DNA of 6,334 nt from CAZEVI01 sp964515615 (GTDB taxonomy: Bacteria > Patescibacteriota > UBA1384 > XYA2-FULL-43-10 > CAINNR01). Every line of letters begins with the position of its first letter. The first letter of the stretch is position 1. The stretch spans positions 1 to 6,334 of the forward strand of contig CAZEVI010000036.1 in NCBI GenBank assembly GCA_964515615.1, read 5' to 3'. The translations under genes were made by a program, and so were the position numbers. The notes beneath the pieces were generated by a model. That model saw only the letters and a list, made by a program, of their open reading frames with translations, did not search any database and had not been told where the DNA came from. Below are positions 1-5,883 of this stretch, piece by piece.

Positions 1-44
1 TTAATAACAAAATCTAGGTGATAAAAGTATGTGATTATGTTATC

Positions 45-119
45 TAGAACCACAAAACAATTAATTATTTACAATGGATTATAAAAATGGCTAAAAAAAG
101 TGCATTTTCTGTGGTTCTA
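45..119. repeat. 10-bp inverted repeat pair (45-54 and 110-119)
   Basis: TAGAACCACA at 45-54 and TGTGGTTCTA at 110-119 are perfect reverse complements separated by 55 AT-rich bases. The right arm falls inside the zinc-ribbon-like coding remnant, so the pair is not simply a terminator stem. ATCTAG also occurs twice (12-17 and 42-47), and GATAA/TTATC (20-24/40-44) could form a smaller hairpin. The pair could be the ends of a very small non-autonomous element, a long-loop RNA stem, or chance in AT-rich DNA. No flanking target-site duplication is obvious. Confidence 0.35.
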
Positions 120-149
120 AATCAGTGGCAAAAGACGGTCGCCATAAGT
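87..149 (+). pseudogene. Fragment resembling a transposase-type zinc ribbon
   Basis: In the frame starting at 95, the plus strand reads KKCIFCGSKSVAKDGRHK. This is a C-x2-C knuckle followed by GSxxVxKDG, as in the N-terminal zinc ribbons of several IS transposase families. The frame is closed by a TAA at 92-94. An ATG at 87-89 would give MAKK but lies in another frame; one extra A in the seven-A run at 93-99 would join the two. The second C-x2-C expected of such a ribbon is not seen, and the recognisable part ends near the stop codon of the convergent ZIP gene at 150. I read it as a broken, truncated remnant of a mobile-element gene or other zinc-ribbon gene. The match is short, so chance is possible. 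Confidence 0.3.
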
Positions 150-857
150 TCAAGCCGCCAACTGGACCGCACTGTAAAGCACAACAATACCCAAAATTGT
201 CATTACCGTTGTCCAAATTGTTGGATGGGCGTGATGGCTTTCTGGGATTAGATCTGATGCGCCGATGTAGAGGAAAAATCCGCAAAAGACTGCTAAAATT
301 AGACCAAGTGTTGATTTGGAGACTGTAAAAAATATTGTTGCCAAAACTCCAACAGCCGGGGACAATGCATCGGCAACTAGCCATGGAAGCGGCTTGCCAG
401 ATTGTTTGCCCCTAATTATTAACCCGACTGTGTTTATGCCATCGGAAAAATCATGCGTTAGAACAGCGGCAGCAACTATCCAACCGACGGCGGGTGAAAC
501 TTTAAATGCTAAGCCAATTCCAACACCATCCAGAAAAGAGTGAAAACAAAGAGCCGTTGCACCGAGTTTAGAAGAATGCGAGGGATTTTCACAATTATCG
601 CAGTCATGACCATGAAGCGATAGAAATCGGTCAAGTATCAAATACAGCGAAAACCCAACTGCGACAAAAACCGTCACCACTGAAGGATCTTTCCCCGAAG
701 CAACCAGCGCCTCCGGCAAAAGATCAAAAAAAGCGACTGCCATAACTGCGCCTGCGGAAAAACCTAAAATCAAGTGTAATTTGTCACGAAAGCGCATTGC
801 AAATAATCCCCCAAAAAAGGTACTGATAATTGTTGCCAGCGCGATAAGATAAACCAT
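150..857 (-). CDS. ZIP-family divalent metal transporter (zinc/iron permease)
   Basis: The product is an inner-membrane permease expected to import Zn2+ or related divalent metals. Numbered from the ATG at 857 (235 aa), there are about eight hydrophobic segments near residues 1-21, 30-52, 58-79, 98-121, 124-147, 160-180, 184-202 and 214-232. The family's metal-site signatures are in TM4 (H106-S-F-L-D110-G) and TM5 (H135-D136-F-S-D139-G). DLLPEAL (D45-E49) and PESHH (205-209) are further acidic or His clusters. The loop between TM3 and TM4 carries HGHDCDNC and a later His, a typical variable metal-binding loop. The frame stays open to an ATG at 935 (261 aa), but the extra 26 residues are not family-like. 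A TTGATT-N17-TATAAT promoter lies inside that stretch with the -10 six bases before the ATG at 857, so I prefer the shorter, possibly leaderless form. Aspartates replace the more usual TM4/TM5 glutamates. The metal specificity cannot be read from the sequence. Confidence 0.88.
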   Translation of the reverse strand: MVYLIALATIISTFFGGLFAMRFRDKLHLILGFSAGAVMAVAFFDLLPEALVASGKDPSVVTVFVAVGFSLYLILDRFLSLHGHDCDNCENPSHSSKLGATALCFHSFLDGVGIGLAFKVSPAVGWIVAAAVLTHDFSDGINTVGLIIRGKQSGKPLPWLVADALSPAVGVLATIFFTVSKSTLGLILAVFCGFFLYIGASDLIPESHHAHPTIWTTVMTILGIVVLYSAVQLAA

Positions 858-863
858 AGCTAA

Positions 864-892
864 ATTATAGCCAAAAAAATCTACCAAATCAA
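864..892 (-). promoter_or_regulatory. Promoter for the ZIP gene, apparently leaderless
   Basis: On the minus strand, TTGATT (892-887) is separated by exactly 17 bases from TATAAT (869-864). Only six bases (TTAGCT) then precede the ATG at 857. With usual spacing, transcription would start at the A of that ATG, giving a leaderless mRNA. No Shine-Dalgarno sequence precedes either candidate start. The -10 is a perfect consensus and the -35 matches 4 of 6. Confidence 0.5.
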
Positions 893-974
893 TGTCTGTG
901 GTTTGTTTAACAGCTACGTCTGATAGACACAACATTTTTTAACTTAGTTTATTACCAAGCCGTGATTCCGATAA

Positions 975-1002
975 TTCATAGACAGAAGTCTGTCAGTCTA
1001 AA
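975..1002 (-). promoter_or_regulatory. Weak second ZIP promoter with a palindrome in its spacer
   Basis: On the minus strand, TTTAGA (1002-997) and TATGAA (980-975) are 16 bases apart, each matching 4 of 6 consensus positions. The spacer (981-996) contains the palindrome GACAGA-AG-TCTGTC at 981-994. A further TAGAC/GTCTA pair (979-983/996-1000) encloses it. A repressor or activator bound here could control a longer transcript for the ZIP gene. This would be needed if the 935 start were the true one. The promoter match is weak; the palindrome is plain. Confidence 0.25.
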
Positions 1003-1047
1003 TTTATTTCAGAATCTGCATTTTGAATCGAACCCATGGTGACAAAA

Positions 1048-1062
1048 TGAGAAATATTCTCA
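1048..1062. promoter_or_regulatory. Operator-like palindrome TGAGAA-ATA-TTCTCA
   Basis: Two perfect 6-bp arms are separated by three bases. The site ends 38 bases before the -35 box of the plus-strand surface-protein gene and lies between divergent genes. It has the size of a dimeric helix-turn-helix binding site. No regulator gene is in the window, and AT-rich DNA gives such palindromes by chance, so the role is inferred. Confidence 0.25.
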
Positions 1063-1100
1063 GAAGACGGATTGATTTGTAGCAATCACAGTTCAAAAAC

Positions 1101-1129
1101 TTGTTGTAACTTAAAAAAAGGTTTATAAT
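1101..1129 (+). promoter_or_regulatory. Sigma70-type promoter for the FN3 surface protein
   Basis: A perfect TATAAT lies at 1124-1129, with TTGTTG at 1101-1106 and a 17-base spacer. Transcription should start near 1136, giving a leader of about 50 bases to the ATG at 1185. The leader contains a purine-rich GAGGGA at 1156-1161. Confidence 0.6.
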
Positions 1130-1184
1130 TTAGAAAGAAAATAAAAAAAATAAGTGAGGGACCCAAGTAATATTGGGAAATGTT

Positions 1185-2465
1185 ATGAAAAAACTTTTGG
1201 TTTTGTGTTCTCTTTTTCTGATTTCTCTTGCCTGCTTATTAACTCCTCCTCAAAAGGCGGCTGCAACTTCTTCGGTTGACCAATACTGTAGCAACACCAA
1301 CTTAGAAACCTACGAATCTATTCATCGAAATGGAACCGATTATCGCCAAGCTTTTACTCCAACCCAAAACCGAATCAACAATATTGCAGTCAAAGTCGGT
1401 GGGAACGGAATTTCCGGCACAGCGATTTTGCGTGTTTACACCGCACCAACCGGCACCGACAATCCGGTTCTCCGATCCGATCGCAATTTTAGCAATCTAA
1501 ACTCACCGGTTTCCTGGTATTTCAATGATTTTGGCAATGTGGAACTGACTCCCGACACAACATATTACCTAAGTTTAATGTCAAGTGTTGATTATCTTTA
1601 TTGGTACACCGCAGCCGCCGAAAGTTGTACATCAGCCGGAACGGCTTATCTAAACGGATCTCAGCAAGGATATAAATTTGATTATGCCACTTTTGGCTAT
1701 TCGGAAACAACGGCACCAAGTCAAGAATCAGCCTCCACCTCGACTTCAACCACATCAACTGAAATTTTAGGCACTACTTCGTCGTCAATTGCCCGACCAA
1801 CCAATTTAACAGCAAAATATTCCAACAATGATAAAGGCGTCGCTCTAAATTGGGCCGCCTCGACAACATCAGATATTGACGGCTACAAAATATTTCGGTC
1901 AAAAACATACAGTGGAGCCGCTAGCAAAATTGCAACTACAGGCAAAGGCAAAACAGCTTATGTTGATCAAGATATTATTGCCGGCGAAACCTACTACTAT
2001 CAAATTCGAGCATATAAGGGCAACAGCCAATCAATCAGTTCAAATATTGAAAATGTTACCGTTCCGGCTGACACCGCTCCGGCTAAACCAGTAAATTTCA
2101 AAGTCGTCGACAAAACCTACAATATGTTGACCGTTATTTGGAGAAAAAATGCCGACCCAAACGTTTCCAGCTATACAATAACTTTATATAATGGAAACGA
2201 TAAGATTCGATCGAAAGAAATTCCGGCAACTGCACAGCTGTATTCTTTCTTTGATCTTGACTCCGGAACGCTCTATAAAATTGAGTTAACAGCCAAAAAC
2301 TCCAAAAATATTAGTTCCAGCCCGGCAGTTTCTGTTGGTTTCACCCAATTGCCGGAAACAGTTGAACGTTTTATAGATTTAACCAGAGGAGTTGCGGCCA
2401 TTGTTGTTATTGGGTTGTTGTTAATATTAGCAGTTAGCACTCTAAAACACTACCGTAAAAAATAG
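1185..2465 (+). CDS. Secreted, membrane-anchored protein with two fibronectin type III domains
   Basis: This 426-aa protein starts at the ATG at 1185; an in-frame TTG at 1173 would add four residues. Residues 1-27 form a signal peptide (MKK, a long hydrophobic core, likely cleavage after KAAA). Residues about 30-173 form a compact beta-rich domain with QAFTPTQNRINNIAVKV and a strand pattern like the choice-of-anchor/carbohydrate-binding beta-sandwiches. Its only two cysteines, C35 and C148, could form a disulfide. A Ser/Thr-rich linker spans about 174-202. FN3 domain 1 covers about 203-295 (LNW, DGYKIFRS, YYYQIRAY) and FN3 domain 2 about 298-388 (LTVIWRKN, SYTITLY, YKIELTAKN). A membrane helix at 403-419 is followed by LKHYRKK, so the protein is anchored with its bulk outside the cell. 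LPETV at 389-393 recalls a sortase motif but has Val instead of Gly. It probably acts in surface adhesion or recognition; no enzymatic motif is seen. It has its own promoter and terminator. Confidence 0.8.
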   Translation: MKKLLVLCSLFLISLACLLTPPQKAAATSSVDQYCSNTNLETYESIHRNGTDYRQAFTPTQNRINNIAVKVGGNGISGTAILRVYTAPTGTDNPVLRSDRNFSNLNSPVSWYFNDFGNVELTPDTTYYLSLMSSVDYLYWYTAAAESCTSAGTAYLNGSQQGYKFDYATFGYSETTAPSQESASTSTSTTSTEILGTTSSSIARPTNLTAKYSNNDKGVALNWAASTTSDIDGYKIFRSKTYSGAASKIATTGKGKTAYVDQDIIAGETYYYQIRAYKGNSQSISSNIENVTVPADTAPAKPVNFKVVDKTYNMLTVIWRKNADPNVSSYTITLYNGNDKIRSKEIPATAQLYSFFDLDSGTLYKIELTAKNSKNISSSPAVSVGFTQLPETVERFIDLTRGVAAIVVIGLLLILAVSTLKHYRKK

Positions 2466-2470
2466 TTAAG

Positions 2471-2514
2471 GATAAATCCAAAAAATGCCCAGCTGGGCAT
2501 TTTTTGGATTTATC
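2471..2514. terminator. Bidirectional intrinsic terminator in a perfect 44-bp palindrome
   Basis: The 44 bases are a perfect palindrome, with core AAAAAATGCCC-AGCT-GGGCATTTTTT and outer arms GATAAATCC/GGATTTATC. Each strand reads A-run, GC stem, tight loop, T-run. It lies between the convergent ends of the FN3 gene (stop at 2465) and the ABC operon (stop at 2532). It should therefore terminate transcription from both sides. Confidence 0.88.
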
Positions 2515-2531
2515 AATACTTTTACAAAAGT

Positions 2532-3266
2532 TTACGAATGAATTGCGGCCTCAATTTCATCAACTGATCGATAAAAATTATCTGACCGAAGATTTCTCGG
2601 CCGAGAAAGATTATTAGAGATAATCTTTTTAATTTTGCCCGGACTTACCGACATTACAATAATTTTATCCGCTAACTCCACCGCTTCCTCAACCAAATGA
2701 GAAACCATAACAACTGTCAACTCTCGTTCTCGCCAAATTGATAATAAATCAGCTCGTAATTTTTTGGCGGTAAAAATATCAAGTGCAGAAAATGGTTCAT
2801 CCAAAAATAGAATATCCGGGTTGACCGCCAAAGCACGAGCAATGCCAACGCGCTGTTTCATCCCGCCGGAAAGCTCCTTTGGATGTTTTTTTTCGACACC
2901 AGAAAGCCCCATATTTTTAATCTCAGTTTTAACAATTTTTTCAATTTCTGATTCACTCACTCCTGACATTTTGAGACCAAAAGCAACATTTTCCTCAACC
3001 GTTAACCATGGGAAAAGGGCAAAATTTTGAAAAACCATCGCAAGTTTTCTTTCTCCAATTTTAACATTACCCGATGTTGGTTTTGCTATACCGGAAGCAA
3101 TTTTTAGCAGTGTTGATTTTCCGCAACCGGACGGTCCGACTATACAAACAAATTCCCCACTACTGATGGAAAAATTTATATCTTCGAGCACATGCTGTTT
3201 TTTGTTTTTCATCTCAAAAAATTGCGAGATGCTCTTTAACTCAATAACTTTTTTTTCTTCTTCCAT
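2532..3266 (-). CDS. ABC transporter ATPase of the nitrate/sulfonate/taurine (NitT/TauT) type
   Basis: This 244-aa cytoplasmic ATPase should power the permease encoded just upstream. All nucleotide-binding motifs are intact: Walker A GPSGCGKST (44-52), Q-loop VFQNFALFPW with Q80, signature LSGGMKQR (132-139), Walker B ILFLDE (152-157) with catalytic E157, D-loop SALD and the switch H190 in VSH. The F-x-x-FPWLTVEENV sequence after the Q-loop resembles the (L)LPWxTVxxNV of SsuB/TauB/NrtD-like subunits, so this is probably an importer ATPase. Its length is normal. Its ATG overlaps the permease stop by one base (TAATG), and a strong GGAGG lies at 3275-3271, so the two are translationally coupled. 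The substrate is unknown: no substrate-binding protein is encoded nearby, and this class covers sulfonates, nitrate, bicarbonate, thiamine precursors and others. Confidence 0.88.
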   Translation of the reverse strand: MEEEKKVIELKSISQFFEMKNKKQHVLEDINFSISSGEFVCIVGPSGCGKSTLLKIASGIAKPTSGNVKIGERKLAMVFQNFALFPWLTVEENVAFGLKMSGVSESEIEKIVKTEIKNMGLSGVEKKHPKELSGGMKQRVGIARALAVNPDILFLDEPFSALDIFTAKKLRADLLSIWRERELTVVMVSHLVEEAVELADKIIVMSVSPGKIKKIISNNLSRPRNLRSDNFYRSVDEIEAAIHS

Positions 3267-4024
3267 TAATCCTCCATGCTATACGAGGTAACTTTTGTCA
3301 AAAGCGGCAGCCAAATTAATCTGTTAATAATATATAAAAGCATCAGCAAAATGATAATTCCAAACGCTAAGGCAACATTTTCCTGATTGTTTCCAAGGAA
3401 ACCAAGATATGTTCCAATACCAATGTTGGTTTTAACTAAAAGTTCAGCACCGATGATAAATTCCCAGCCTTCACCCCAACCGACAATTGAACCAGTTGCA
3501 ATCGATGGCATGAGCTCGGGAATCTCAAGATATAAAAATCTTTTCCAGCCATGAACACCGAAAATTTCTGCCGCGTCTTCAAAATCTTGACGACGATTTT
3601 TAATTCCGCCAATGATTGAAAATAGTATCGGCCATATCATCGTAACCGAGAGAACTAAAATAATTATCATTTCCGGCGAGTTTTTGAGCGCAACAACTAA
3701 AACCGGAAAAAGAGCAAAGCTAGGGAAACTTTGTAAAACATCGAAAATCGGCAAAAGTATAGCTTCAATCCAACGGTTCGCTGTAATTGCAAGAGCGATA
3801 ATCACAGCCAAAATTACAGCAATAAGATATGAAATTGTCGTTCGAACTAAACTGACGACAAAACCACTTAAAACTTGTTTTAGATCAAGGCTAGAAAAAC
3901 TGAAAAGAAATCCAATTAGCAAAAAACTAACGATTATCCACACCCAACTAATCACTCCACTGGCAAAATGATATTTAAGAATATGTTGCTTTCGACTTTT
4001 TTGTAGCAAATGCGAATATCTCAT
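3266..4024 (-). CDS. ABC transporter permease of the NitT/TauT (BPD_transp_1) type
   Basis: This 252-aa inner-membrane protein is the channel subunit of an importer-class ABC transporter. About six hydrophobic segments lie near residues 22-43, 55-82, 87-112, 118-140, 174-194 and 216-240. The cytoplasmic EAA loop that contacts the ATPase is plain at 149-173: E-D-A-A-E-I-F-G, then VHGWKRFLYLEIPELMP. The later GWGEGWEFIIGAELL, followed by a Gly-rich IGIGTYLGFL, matches the end of the SsuC/TauC fold. The N-terminus is basic and hydrophilic. The gene starts two bases after the ABC-2 permease stop (no good Shine-Dalgarno sequence) and overlaps the ATPase start by one base. The two genes should form a 2+2 core complex. 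A periplasmic or lipid-anchored substrate-binding protein is normally required and is absent here, so the substrate and even the direction of transport are open. Confidence 0.85.
   Translation of the reverse strand: MRYSHLLQKSRKQHILKYHFASGVISWVWIIVSFLLIGFLFSFSSLDLKQVLSGFVVSLVRTTISYLIAVILAVIIALAITANRWIEAILLPIFDVLQSFPSFALFPVLVVALKNSPEMIIILVLSVTMIWPILFSIIGGIKNRRQDFEDAAEIFGVHGWKRFLYLEIPELMPSIATGSIVGWGEGWEFIIGAELLVKTNIGIGTYLGFLGNNQENVALAFGIIILLMLLYIINRLIWLPLLTKVTSYSMED
3271..3275 (-). promoter_or_regulatory. Ribosome binding site for the NitT/TauT-type ATPase
   Basis: GGAGG lies four bases before the ATG at 3266, inside the last codons of the permease gene. It is the clearest Shine-Dalgarno sequence in the operon and fixes this start. 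Confidence 0.75.
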
Positions 4025-4026
4025 AT

Positions 4027-4833
4027 TTAAACCAAAATATCGCGACGATCAAAAATTACCGCCCCGATTAATAAACCACCAATAATTGTGATAATAAAAA
4101 TTAGCGCACCGGTTTTGTCAATTTGGCCACTGTACATAATATCGGCAGAAAAATAGTGAAAAAATGAAAGATATTTTAATTTATCAAGATTTTCTTTTAG
4201 CGCCGATATTAAATATACTGCATACATTGCAGTCAACATTCCGGCAGTAATGGCAAAGACTCTGCCTTTTGCGGAAAAAATTACCGACAATAAATAAGAA
4301 AAAGCATAGAATGCAATCGTATACAACCACGCAACTACAAAAAGTTTCCAATAAATCTCTGGATTATAAACAACATGGAAAAGCCCGGCTATCGGCATCA
4401 CCACAATCGTAGAGAGCACAACAAAAATTGTTAAAAGAAATGTGCCTGACAAAAATCTGGCGAAATAAAATTTAAGGCGAGAAACCGGTTGTGACAAAAG
4501 AAAATCTATTGTACCAATTTCAATTTCACCAGAAAGATCGTTAGCGGCAATCGAAATTGCCAAAATCGCCGCTAAAAGTTGGAACATCATGCTAAATTGT
4601 TTGCTGGCGAGAAGTGATTCCAAAGTAAAATTTGAAAGTTGATCAGCTGAAGACCCAAACGCCTTTAGTAAGTTGTCCGGCATAGATTTCAGAACTTCAG
4701 TCAACTGCTGAGACTGTGTTTGCAAGCTCGGAAAAAGCGCAATATACAAAATTAAAAGCAAAACCGAAGCAGCGCAATAAATTATCACCGGCCACTTTCG
4801 CTCTTTCATTGTTTCCCAAATAATACGCAACAT
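4027..4833 (-). CDS. ABC-2 type transporter permease
   Basis: This 268-aa membrane protein has six predicted helices near residues 16-34, 80-98, 125-150, 162-184, 190-212 and 243-262. A large loop between helices 1 and 2 (35-79) is probably extracytoplasmic. The stretch DLSGEIEIGTIDFLLSQPVSR (99-119) is the hallmark cytoplasmic coupling region of ABC-2 permeases (E-x-E-x-GT-x-x-x-LLxxPVSR). Such subunits, with a NatA/BcrA-like ATPase, export ions, lipids, peptides or antibiotics, or act in membrane stress. Its start is two bases after the ATPase stop, with AAGGA at 4844-4840 as a suitable ribosome site, so the two genes are coupled. A single permease gene implies a homodimer. The substrate cannot be read from the sequence. 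Confidence 0.85.
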   Translation of the reverse strand: MLRIIWETMKERKWPVIIYCAASVLLLILYIALFPSLQTQSQQLTEVLKSMPDNLLKAFGSSADQLSNFTLESLLASKQFSMMFQLLAAILAISIAANDLSGEIEIGTIDFLLSQPVSRLKFYFARFLSGTFLLTIFVVLSTIVVMPIAGLFHVVYNPEIYWKLFVVAWLYTIAFYAFSYLLSVIFSAKGRVFAITAGMLTAMYAVYLISALKENLDKLKYLSFFHYFSADIMYSGQIDKTGALIFIITIIGGLLIGAVIFDRRDILV

Positions 4834-4835
4834 AC

Positions 4836-5753
4836 TTATTCCTTTTTTATTTCAGGTTTATTCGCATTTCTGGAATCCGTGGTGTAAAACTCCATAAAAA
4901 TATCCTCTAAACTAGCATGAGTAATCTCTAAATCTTTGACTTTAATTTTCGCTAATTTTTCAATTATTGGATTGATGTCACCCTTAACTTTTATGTTGGT
5001 TATACCATCAATATAATCGGAGATTTCAACATTGGATGTTTTAAACTTTGACAAATCAACATTTTCGGCATGAAATTTTACATTATACATTTTCATCAAT
5101 TTCATCTCGGAAATCCTTTTCACCGCCACCATTTTTCCGTCTTTTATAATTCCAATTCGATCACAAATTTTTTCGACCTCTGATAAATTATGCGACGACA
5201 TAAAAACCGTTCCACCATTTTTGACATAGTTATCGATATAATTTAAAAAAACGTTTTGCAAAATCGGGTCGAGAGTTGATGTTGGTTCGTCAAGAATCAA
5301 AATCTCAGATTGGTTCATCAGTGCCAAAATAATACTCAGTTTTCGCTTGTTGCCAGATGATAAATTGGCAAAATTTTGCTGGCTCGTTAATCCAAATAGT
5401 TTGATAAGTTCTTTCAAGTTTTTTGATTTGCCACGCAGTGTTTGTTGAAAATCCAAGTGTTTTTTGACGTTCCAGTGGTTGTAAAATCGTGCCGTGTCGG
5501 AAAGATAACCAATTTTATTTTTCAGCTTAATACTGTCGCTTTTGGCATCAAGTCCGAGGATTTTTATTTCGCCGGAAGTCGGTCGGATAAAATCCATCAT
5601 CGATCTGATTGTTGTTGTTTTCCCTGCTCCATTTGGACCCAAAAAACCAAATATCTCGCCCTTTTGGATTGAAAAAGAAACACCGTCAATAGCTTTCACC
5701 GCCCCAAAATGTTTCTTTAAATTTTTGATTTCCAATACTGTTTCGTCGCTCAT
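4836..5753 (-). CDS. ABC-2 transporter ATPase (CcmA/NatA/BcrA-like)
   Basis: This 305-aa ATPase pairs with the ABC-2 permease that follows. The ABC domain spans about residues 6-215. Motifs are Walker A GPNGAGKTT (39-47), signature LSSGNKRK (131-138, the family variant of LSGGQ), Walker B ILILDEPT (151-158) with catalytic E156, D-loop TLD and the switch H188 in SSH. At the Q-loop (IGYLSDTARFYNHW, 81-94) the usual Gln or Glu is Asp or Ser (D86/S85). Residues about 220-290 form the C-terminal regulatory domain of this class, ending in the typical SLEDIFMEFY. A charged tail (TTDSRNANKPEIKKE) follows. It is the first gene of the four-gene operon. Its ATG at 5753 has no Shine-Dalgarno sequence and sits seven bases after an extended -10 box, so the mRNA may be leaderless. 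Confidence 0.88.
   Translation of the reverse strand: MSDETVLEIKNLKKHFGAVKAIDGVSFSIQKGEIFGFLGPNGAGKTTTIRSMMDFIRPTSGEIKILGLDAKSDSIKLKNKIGYLSDTARFYNHWNVKKHLDFQQTLRGKSKNLKELIKLFGLTSQQNFANLSSGNKRKLSIILALMNQSEILILDEPTSTLDPILQNVFLNYIDNYVKNGGTVFMSSHNLSEVEKICDRIGIIKDGKMVAVKRISEMKLMKMYNVKFHAENVDLSKFKTSNVEISDYIDGITNIKVKGDINPIIEKLAKIKVKDLEITHASLEDIFMEFYTTDSRNANKPEIKKE
4840..4844 (-). promoter_or_regulatory. Ribosome binding site for the ABC-2 permease
   Basis: AAGGA lies six bases before the ATG at 4833, within the end of the ATPase gene. It supports that start and translational coupling. Confidence 0.55.
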
Positions 5754-5760
5754 TACTTTT

Positions 5761-5789
5761 ATTTTAGCACATTTGGCAAGAGCAGAAAA
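5761..5789 (-). promoter_or_regulatory. Operon promoter with extended -10, nearly leaderless
   Basis: On the minus strand, TGC-TAAAAT (-10 at 5766-5761, with the TGn extension) lies 17 bases after TTTTCT (5789-5784, a weak -35). Seven bases then separate the -10 from the ATG at 5753. Transcription would start at or one base before the start codon. A second possible -10, TATAAT at 5795-5790, would give a leader of about 30 bases, but that leader has no Shine-Dalgarno sequence and its -35 is poor. Confidence 0.4.
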
Positions 5790-5883
5790 ATTATAATGAT
5801 AATGTATTTAAAATAATTAAAAAAGATTTTTGGCGAGATTCGTGAAGTCGCAAAAAAAGGGTTTGGATGACATACAGATAATC

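Noticed and set aside
316..543. Open frames on the strand opposite the ZIP gene
   Set aside because: They are antisense to a gene with strong family motifs and have no ribosome site or recognisable domain.
858..935. 26-codon N-terminal extension of the ZIP protein
   Set aside because: It contains the best promoter of the gene, has no ribosome site, and does not resemble the family's N-terminus. It is kept as an alternative in the ZIP entry.
1173..1184. TTG start at 1173 for the FN3 protein
   Set aside because: The ATG four codons later gives a standard MKK signal peptide, and GGGA lies six bases before it. The TTG has only GAGGGA at a long 11-base distance. The difference is four residues and cannot be settled by sequence alone.
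1185..1250. Lipoprotein signal (C8 or C17 as lipid-modified Cys)
   Set aside because: The residues before C17 (SLA) fit a lipobox poorly, and the hydrophobic core runs on past it to a better cleavage site after KAAA.
3612..3971. 119-codon plus-strand frame opposite the NitT/TauT-type permease
   Set aside because: It is the antisense shadow of a membrane protein gene; its composition is repetitive Lys/Ile/Thr and no motif is seen.
5820..5880. Terminator for the GIY-YIG gene near GCGA...TCGC (minus strand)
   Set aside because: Only a four-base stem forms and the T-run lies on the wrong side of it, so it is not a credible intrinsic terminator. The rest of this stretch shows nothing I can name.
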